Notes under the pieces: model-generated | What the model saw: the letters and a program-made list of their open reading frames with translations, nothing else | What the model was told of the DNA's origin: nothing | The model's database searches: none | Translations under genes and position numbers: made by a program | Assembly (NCBI GenBank): GCA_944385035.1 | Contig: CALWVV010000005.1 | Coordinates: forward strand, 101,188-165,187 | Length of the DNA stretch: 64,000 bases | Origin: an uncultured Oscillospiraceae bacterium | Lineage (GTDB): Bacteria; Bacillota; Clostridia; Oscillospirales; Oscillospiraceae | Direction: 5' to 3' | In this document: positions 59,807-64,000 of the stretch, in pieces | Numbering within the stretch: the stretch's first letter is position 1 | Layout of the letters: every line of letters begins with the position of its first letter

Positions 59807-61099
59807 GTGGCGTTTTTTTCATGGTTTTTGATTCTGTGCGTGAACTGCGGCTTGCTGGTGGGGATGGTCATGGGGGTGCTGCTCCTGCTGCGGCCGGTGA
59901 CGGTGCGGCTGCTCACCCCTGGACAGCGCACCTTTCTGTGGGGAGCGGGGTGGTTTATGGGCTTTGCACCAAACTCGGTGCTGATCTACTCTCTGCTCCC
60001 GCTGCCCTTTCCCACCTTTCCGGACCTGGTGGTGCCCCGAGCGGAGAATGGATATCCCATGTTTCTGCCCCTCATCCGGGAGGCTGGGGACTACCATGTG
60101 GCTTTTCCTGGGGAAGCGGCGGTGCCCGTCTCCGTTTCTGACATGACTATTCTGGTACTGGGGGTGTTGGGAATCCTCTACATGGTGGGGGTGTTGGCCT
60201 GCTCCATCCGGGTTGACATGCGGGTTCGGCGGCTGGCCCGGTCCGGAGAACCGTTAAGCCGGGAACAATACGACAGCCTGGGGATGGAAAAGGACCATGA
60301 TATCGTCGTCCGCCTGTGCCCGAACCTGCCCACCAGCTTTGTCATCCGCAGCTTGGGAAGACATGAGATTGCCCTCCAGCGGGAGCTGAGCCGGGAGCAG
60401 ATGCGCCTGGTTCTCCTCCACGAGTGGGAGCATGTGAATTGCCATGACCCCTGGCTCCAGGGACTGATGACCACCTCCCTGTCCTTCTACTTCTGGAACC
60501 CCATCCTCTGGGCGGCCTATTACTTCACCCGGCGGGACATGGAGCTGGCCTGCGACCGGCGGGTGCTCCGCCGTTTGAAAGAGGAGGAGCGGCGGGTTTA
60601 CGCCCGCACTCTGGTGGAGCTGGCCAGTGACAAGCCTGTGTTTGGTGGGCTGACCACCTTTGGAGAGTGTGATGCTGCCCTGCGGGTCAAGGAGGTGACC
60701 CGGTGGGAGCCGGAGGACGAGCGCGATAAGCTGGAACCCCGGCGGATCTTCAGCTGGATGGTAGTGATCACGCTGATCGTTGCCCTTACGCTGGGCGGTC
60801 CGAGGGACAAGGTGCTGCCCCAGGATGTGTGGATGGATTTACGTGAGATTGGGGCCTGGAGCGTGTTGGAGCAGGAGCTGGCGGAAGAGGGAGCTGTGCT
60901 GGCGCAAAATACCCCAGTGTGGATGGAGGGGGATCATGTCTTTGTCACGCTCTACTTTCCGGACAGCGCCGGAAACTGGTGGCAGGCTCTGGTGCGCAGA
61001 TACCTTTATCATGGCGGCGTGGAGGCCCACCTGAGCCGTTGCAGCGGTGCCCCGGAGCTGGAGGGGTGTGTCCCGGCTGTGTGGAGCCAAAACGAATAA
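59807..61099 (+). CDS. BlaR1/MecR1-like M56 membrane metalloprotease, copy 3
   Basis: A protein of 430 residues; GTG start after GGAGGGAACGGCT. More divergent than the first two: protease core LLHEWEHVNCHDPWL (HExxH) with DMELACDRRVLRRL, last helix MVVITLIVALTLGG, and a C-terminal external domain with DVWMDLREIGAWSVLEQELAEE. No beta-lactamase or penicillin-binding sensor is linked. It probably senses a different signal but feeds the same repressor. Confidence 0.85.
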   Translation: MAFFSWFLILCVNCGLLVGMVMGVLLLLRPVTVRLLTPGQRTFLWGAGWFMGFAPNSVLIYSLLPLPFPTFPDLVVPRAENGYPMFLPLIREAGDYHVAFPGEAAVPVSVSDMTILVLGVLGILYMVGVLACSIRVDMRVRRLARSGEPLSREQYDSLGMEKDHDIVVRLCPNLPTSFVIRSLGRHEIALQRELSREQMRLVLLHEWEHVNCHDPWLQGLMTTSLSFYFWNPILWAAYYFTRRDMELACDRRVLRRLKEEERRVYARTLVELASDKPVFGGLTTFGECDAALRVKEVTRWEPEDERDKLEPRRIFSWMVVITLIVALTLGGPRDKVLPQDVWMDLREIGAWSVLEQELAEEGAVLAQNTPVWMEGDHVFVTLYFPDSAGNWWQALVRRYLYHGGVEAHLSRCSGAPELEGCVPAVWSQNE

Positions 61100-61135
61100 A
61101 AGAGTCCCGAGAACCATAGGTTCTCGGGACTTTCT
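61098..61135. terminator. Bidirectional terminator
   Basis: AAGAGTCCCGAGAACC/GGTTCTCGGGACTTTCTT lies between convergent genes. Confidence 0.85.
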
Positions 61136-61138
61136 TGG

Positions 61139-61579
61139 TTATTCGGGGAATTTTTCCTGCCTGCGCTGGACCAGGTGCTCCATCATGCCCCGGTCAAAGG
61201 ACAGACAGCAGCCGAAGGGGTCGATCACAAAGCCCGCTGCCCGGCCGTCTTGCAGGACCATTTTGGCGTAGTCTGGAAAGGAGAGGACCAGGGTTTGCTG
61301 ATTTCTGGGCCCACAGAGCTTCCGAAGCTCCTCCCAGCTGGTGAAGGCGGGGAAAAAGGGCTGATTGCTCTGGTTGGGCAGCAGCTGGAACTGAATGGTG
61401 GCCTCCTGGCCGGGGGCTTCTTCCCCAGGAGCGGGGGTGATGGTCACCGGGGCGAGAAAACGGGCGGTGGAAATGACCAGATCCAGTACCGCCTCCCGGC
61501 TCTCCCGGCTCTGCTCCTGGTTCATCCGCGCCACGGCACTTAGCAGCTCCGGGTTGGTGATGGGCTTTGCTTGCTCCAT
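61139..61579 (-). CDS. SseB-like protein
   Basis: A cytoplasmic protein of 146 residues. FFPAFTSWEELRKLCGPRNQQTLVLSFPDYAKMVLQDG and GFVIDPFGCCLSFDRGMMEHL match the SseB N-terminal domain family, whose molecular function in Firmicutes is not known. The start at 61579 follows GGGAGGTCCATTT. Single gene. Confidence 0.8.
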   Translation of the reverse strand: MEQAKPITNPELLSAVARMNQEQSRESREAVLDLVISTARFLAPVTITPAPGEEAPGQEATIQFQLLPNQSNQPFFPAFTSWEELRKLCGPRNQQTLVLSFPDYAKMVLQDGRAAGFVIDPFGCCLSFDRGMMEHLVQRRQEKFPE

Positions 61580-61649
61580 AAATGGACCTCCCAACGATGA
61601 TTTTTCCTTATTGTACTACGAAATGAGCCCTGGGACAACCATTTTCCCC

Positions 61650-61678
61650 TGGACAAGGGGAGCTGGCTGTGGTAAGAT
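61650..61678 (+). promoter_or_regulatory. queT promoter
   Basis: TGGACA (61650-61655), a 17-base spacer and TAAGAT (61673-61678), leaving a 5' leader of about 225 bases. Confidence 0.6.
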
Positions 61679-61684
61679 ACCTGC

Positions 61685-61895
61685 GACGAGTTTATACCAT
61701 CTCGTCCAAGCACGAAGCGTCTGAGCCGTTGCAAGCAGCGAGCCTGGACCGAAGCGAAAACCAAAACCCAGGGCCGCCGGGGCGGACCGGTTTTGGTTTG
61801 AGTCGGAGGGAAGGGGAGCGTTGCGAGCAGGCGAGGCGTGACCGGGGGAGAACCCCGCGTGTTCGTTCGGCCCACGGGCCGTTCTCTAAATAAAA
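61685..61895 (+). ncRNA. Structured queT leader, possible preQ1-responsive element
   Basis: Successive hairpins: GACGAG/CTCGTC (61685-61706), a long two-step hairpin AAACCAAAACC/GGTTTTGGTTT with inner CCGCC/GGCGG (61758-61799), CGGGG/CCCCG, and CGGCCC-A-CGGGCCG before TTCTCT. It also contains an imperfect 37-base direct repeat (61723-61760 and 61816-61852). QueT genes are often controlled by preQ1 riboswitches, but no preQ1-I or -II consensus is seen; class III is possible. Confidence 0.4.
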
Positions 61896-61910
61896 AATGG
61901 AGGTTTTTTT

Positions 61911-62432
61911 ATGTCCAAAATGTCCCTTCGCAACCTGACCCTGGCTGCGGTGCTGGCGGCGGTATACGCCGTTTTGACCGTAGCCCTCCCGGTTCCCCAG
62001 TATGGAGCCATCCAACTGCGGGTGGCCGAGGCCATGACGGTACTGCCCTTCCTGTTCCCCGCCGCTACGCCGGGGCTTTTTGTGGGCTGCTTCATCGCCA
62101 ACCTGTTTTCTCCCTATCCTCTGGACATCCTGTGCGGCTCCATGGCCACCCTGCTGGCTTGCATGGTCACCCAGCGCATGCCCAACCGCTATCTGGCCTC
62201 CCTGCCTCCGGTGGTGTTCAATATGATCATCGTGGGTGCGGAGATTGCCTGGTTTGAGACTGGATTCGGCCCCGGCTTCTGGTCTGCTTACGCCTTTAAC
62301 GCTGTGACTGTTGGCGTGGGTGAGCTGGCCGCCTGCTTTATCCTGGGCCAGCTGCTGCTGTCCGCCCTGCCCAGAGTGGAGTCCCTGCGCCCCTATATTC
62401 CGGAAAAGCGGCTGCATGCTGTCTTACGGTAA
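61911..62432 (+). CDS. queT: QueT-type queuosine-precursor transporter
   Basis: A membrane protein of 173 residues with five to six helices, the S-component-like QueT/COG4708 family. It uses an ECF energising module encoded elsewhere to import preQ1/queuine precursors. Seen: AVLAAVYAVLTVALP, YGAIQLRVAEAMTVLPFLFP and NLFSPYPLDILCGSMATLLA. RBS AATGGAGGTTTTTTT. A long structured leader precedes it. Confidence 0.88.
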   Translation: MSKMSLRNLTLAAVLAAVYAVLTVALPVPQYGAIQLRVAEAMTVLPFLFPAATPGLFVGCFIANLFSPYPLDILCGSMATLLACMVTQRMPNRYLASLPPVVFNMIIVGAEIAWFETGFGPGFWSAYAFNAVTVGVGELAACFILGQLLLSALPRVESLRPYIPEKRLHAVLR

Positions 62433-62529
62433 AGAACAAGTTACAAAAACTACCCAGCCGGCAGCTTGTACGGACTTTGGACTGCATGGGCCGTACGAAG
62501 CCCCTGGCAAAAGATTTATAATGATAATC

Positions 62530-62566
62530 AGAGAGGCACCGCTTGTGCGGTGCCTCTCCTGGTTTT
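62530..62566 (+). terminator. Intrinsic terminator after queT
   Basis: AGAGAGGCACCGC/GCGGTGCCTCTCCTGGTTTT, about 97 bases past the stop. Confidence 0.75.
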
Positions 62567-62611
62567 CTAAGATTCGTTTGTTCCCTTGTGGGGGTGAATG
62601 CCGCGCTGGCC

Positions 62612-62653
62612 CTGCCGTTCGGGGTCTGCTTTGCACGGGCGCTGGAACGGCAG
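62612..62653. repeat. Inverted repeat after metA
   Basis: CTGCCGTTC and GAACGGCAG form a nine-pair stem with a 24-base loop at the metA 3' end. There is no U-tract, so it is not a classical terminator. Confidence 0.5.
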
Positions 62654-62656
62654 CGA

Positions 62657-63577
62657 TCATCCGGAGATCTGGTTGAGGTCGTAGGGCGTGGTCTGATATA
62701 CGTAGTAGTTGAGCCAGTTGGTGTAGAAAAGCTGCCCGGAGGAGCGCCAGCGGACCACCGGCTCCTGACCTGCATCATCGTTGGGGAAGTAGTTTTTGGG
62801 CACATCAATGGGCAGCCCCTTGTCCTTGTCACGGAAATATTCCCTTGCCAGGGTGTCCTGGTCATACTCCGGGTGGCCGGTGATGAAGAAACGGCGGTTG
62901 TCCTCGCTCTTCACGGCAAAGACTCCAGCCTCTTTGGACACAGCCAGCAGCTCCAGCTCAGGCACCTTTAAAATATCCTCCACATGGTTCTCTGTGTGAC
63001 GGGAGTGGGGGATAAAGAACTCGTCATCAAAGCCGCGGAACAGGGGGGACTGCTTTTTTACCGCCGTGTGGGAGAATACGCCAAAGAGCTTTTTGGGCAG
63101 GGAGTATTTGGGAATATTATAGTGGTAATAAAGCCCGGCCTGGGCACCCCAGCACACATGGAGAGTAGCGTGGACATGGGTGCGGGTCCATTCCATAATC
63201 TCACACAGCTCCGGCCAGTAATCCACGTCAGTAAAATCCATGTTCTCCACCGGAGCACCGGTGATGATCATGCCGTCAAAGCGCCGCTCCCGAATCTGGT
63301 CAAAGGTAGTATAAAAGGAAGAGAGATGATCCGCGTCGGTGTTGCGAGAGGTGTGGCTGGACATCTGGAGCAGCTCTACCTGAATCTGAAGAGGGGTGTT
63401 GGACAGCTTTCGAAGCAGCTGAGTCTCCGTCACGATTTTGGTGGGCATGAGATTTAAAATTAAGAGATTCAACGGGCGCATATCCTGGTGGATGGCCCGG
63501 TACTCAGTCATAACAAAGATGTTCTCCCCTTCCAGAGTCGCTCTGGCGGGCAGAGAGTCGGGAATCTTGATGGGCAT
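62657..63577 (-). CDS. metA: Homoserine O-acyltransferase (MetA), predicted acetyl-specific
   Basis: A protein of 306 residues that acylates homoserine in methionine synthesis. The nucleophile Cys is in [14 protein letters not shown]; the catalytic His and Glu are in ITGHPEYD. The acyl-specificity residue follows ITGAPV and is Glu ([11 protein letters not shown]), as in the B. cereus enzyme that uses acetyl-CoA, whereas the E. coli succinyl enzyme has Gly. RBS GGCAGGAGGGACCACC. No SAM riboswitch is visible upstream. Confidence 0.95.
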   Translation of the reverse strand: MPIKIPDSLPARATLEGENIFVMTEYRAIHQDMRPLNLLILNLMPTKIVTETQLLRKLSNTPLQIQVELLQMSSHTSRNTDADHLSSFYTTFDQIRERRFDGMIITGAPVENMDFTDVDYWPELCEIMEWTRTHVHATLHVCWGAQAGLYYHYNIPKYSLPKKLFGVFSHTAVKKQSPLFRGFDDEFFIPHSRHTENHVEDILKVPELELLAVSKEAGVFAVKSEDNRRFFITGHPEYDQDTLAREYFRDKDKGLPIDVPKNYFPNDDAGQEPVVRWRSSGQLFYTNWLNYYVYQTTPYDLNQISG

Positions 63578-63756
63578 GGTGGTCCCTCCTGCCGATTTAC
63601 ATATATAAATGTGGATAAAATAAGGGTATCACAAGTAATGTGCTTCCGCAAGAGGAAATCCTGCGGGCAAATGTCCGCCAGCTGTGGAATTCCGTAGGTA
63701 GGACTGCCTGAAACACGAAGAATGTGGAAAAAAATCAAAAAACTTGAAAAAAGGTG
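63578..63756. other. Intergenic region upstream of metA
   Basis: No gene was recognised. AT-rich with no S-box or T-box consensus in the metA direction. The right part (63730-63756) is A-rich and precedes the first rightward promoter. Confidence 0.6.
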
Positions 63757-63785
63757 TTGACAAGCGGGAGAGATTTTGCTATTAT
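63757..63785 (+). promoter_or_regulatory. Strong promoter P1 toward the right edge
   Basis: TTGACA (63757-63762), a 17-base spacer and TATTAT (63780-63785), preceded by an A-rich stretch (AAAAAACTTGAAAAAAGG) like an UP element. Confidence 0.75.
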
Positions 63786-63904
63786 AAGCGAGCGCTTCCG
63801 GCACGGGGCCCTGAAAGTCCTGGGAGAGAGGCGTTTGAGGATTTCGGTAAGGAATCAAGCCGGTCCGGCACTTGAAAATCAGTTTGGAAAACTTGAAAAA
63901 GTGC

Positions 63905-63933
63905 TTGACAAATGATTCCAACGGTGATATCCT
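63905..63933 (+). promoter_or_regulatory. Second rightward promoter P2
   Basis: TTGACA (63905-63910), a 17-base spacer and TATCCT (63928-63933). The flanking ACTTGAAAAAGTGC repeats the sequence before P1, 148 bases upstream. Tandem promoters of this kind usually drive rRNA or tRNA operons; the gene lies beyond the window. Confidence 0.55.
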
Positions 63934-64000
63934 CTATAAGCTGTCCGCGAGGGCAGCGGTCACCACGAAGGTTTCTCCATGAAGAGCACAAAAAAGTTTG

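Noticed and set aside
63578-63756. SAM (S-box) riboswitch before metA
   Set aside because: No S-box conserved segments or leader terminator in the metA direction.
1-64000. CRISPR arrays, IS elements and tRNA genes
   Set aside because: No regularly spaced repeats, transposase motifs or cloverleaf-like sequences were recognised by reading. A tRNA scan would settle the last point.

Overview
The window is a 64 kb chromosomal segment of a GC-rich anaerobic Firmicute. Gene content points to the class Clostridia, most likely an Oscillospiraceae-type gut butyrate producer of the Flavonifractor/Lawsonibacter kind. The indicators are an oxygen-sensitive class III ribonucleotide reductase, a butyryl-CoA:acetate-type CoA-transferase, indolepyruvate:ferredoxin oxidoreductase, a PdaB-like sporulation-type deacetylase, a glnA gene paired with an ANTAR antiterminator, a T-box, and BlaI/M56 regulation. 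The taxonomic placement is inference.

Layout. 1-10.4 kb: the 3' end of prephenate dehydratase, a gamma-glutamyltransferase-like gene joined to a three-subunit molybdenum hydroxylase, then a FecCD-type ABC transporter, a ModE-like repressor, a small NTPase and a MocA-like cytidylyltransferase. A ModE-like operator lies in front of the transporter, so the block reads as molybdate uptake plus cofactor maturation for the hydroxylase. 10.4-12.3 kb: a TRIC-type channel, a phosphopantetheinyl transferase and a small membrane protein. 12.3-18.5 kb: a nitrogen/amidotransferase group, with asnB-purC-pyrG divergent from glnA and an ANTAR regulator; asnB sits behind a promoter-proximal terminator. 18.5-25 kb: CoA-transferase with an altered active-site motif, histidinol phosphatase, deacetylase, and nrdD/nrdG behind a NrdR box pair. 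25-34 kb: the glycogen set glgB-glgC-glgD-glgA and glgP.

34-35.2 kb: a D,D-carboxypeptidase. 35.4-48.6 kb: a compact one-strand block encoding phage packaging, an HK97-type head and a contractile tail. It has no integrase, repressor, replication, lysis or tail-fibre gene and no full-size tape measure. It resembles a domesticated particle, either of gene-transfer-agent or PBSX type, and is the most notable element of the window.

48.6-55.4 kb: an acyl-CoA synthetase divergent from a T-box-controlled operon (TrpR-like regulator, iorA, iorB, arylacetate-CoA ligase, ACT protein). The T-box specifier reads as Phe, which suggests that the operon makes aromatic amino acids from arylacetates during starvation. 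55.4-61.1 kb: lactate dehydrogenase and a BlaI repressor with three tandem M56 sensor proteases, two of which share an identical 342 bp core. 61.1-64 kb: an SseB-like protein, queT with a long structured leader, metA, and tandem strong promoters running off the right end, probably those of an rRNA operon.

No tRNA, complete rRNA, CRISPR array or insertion sequence was recognised.
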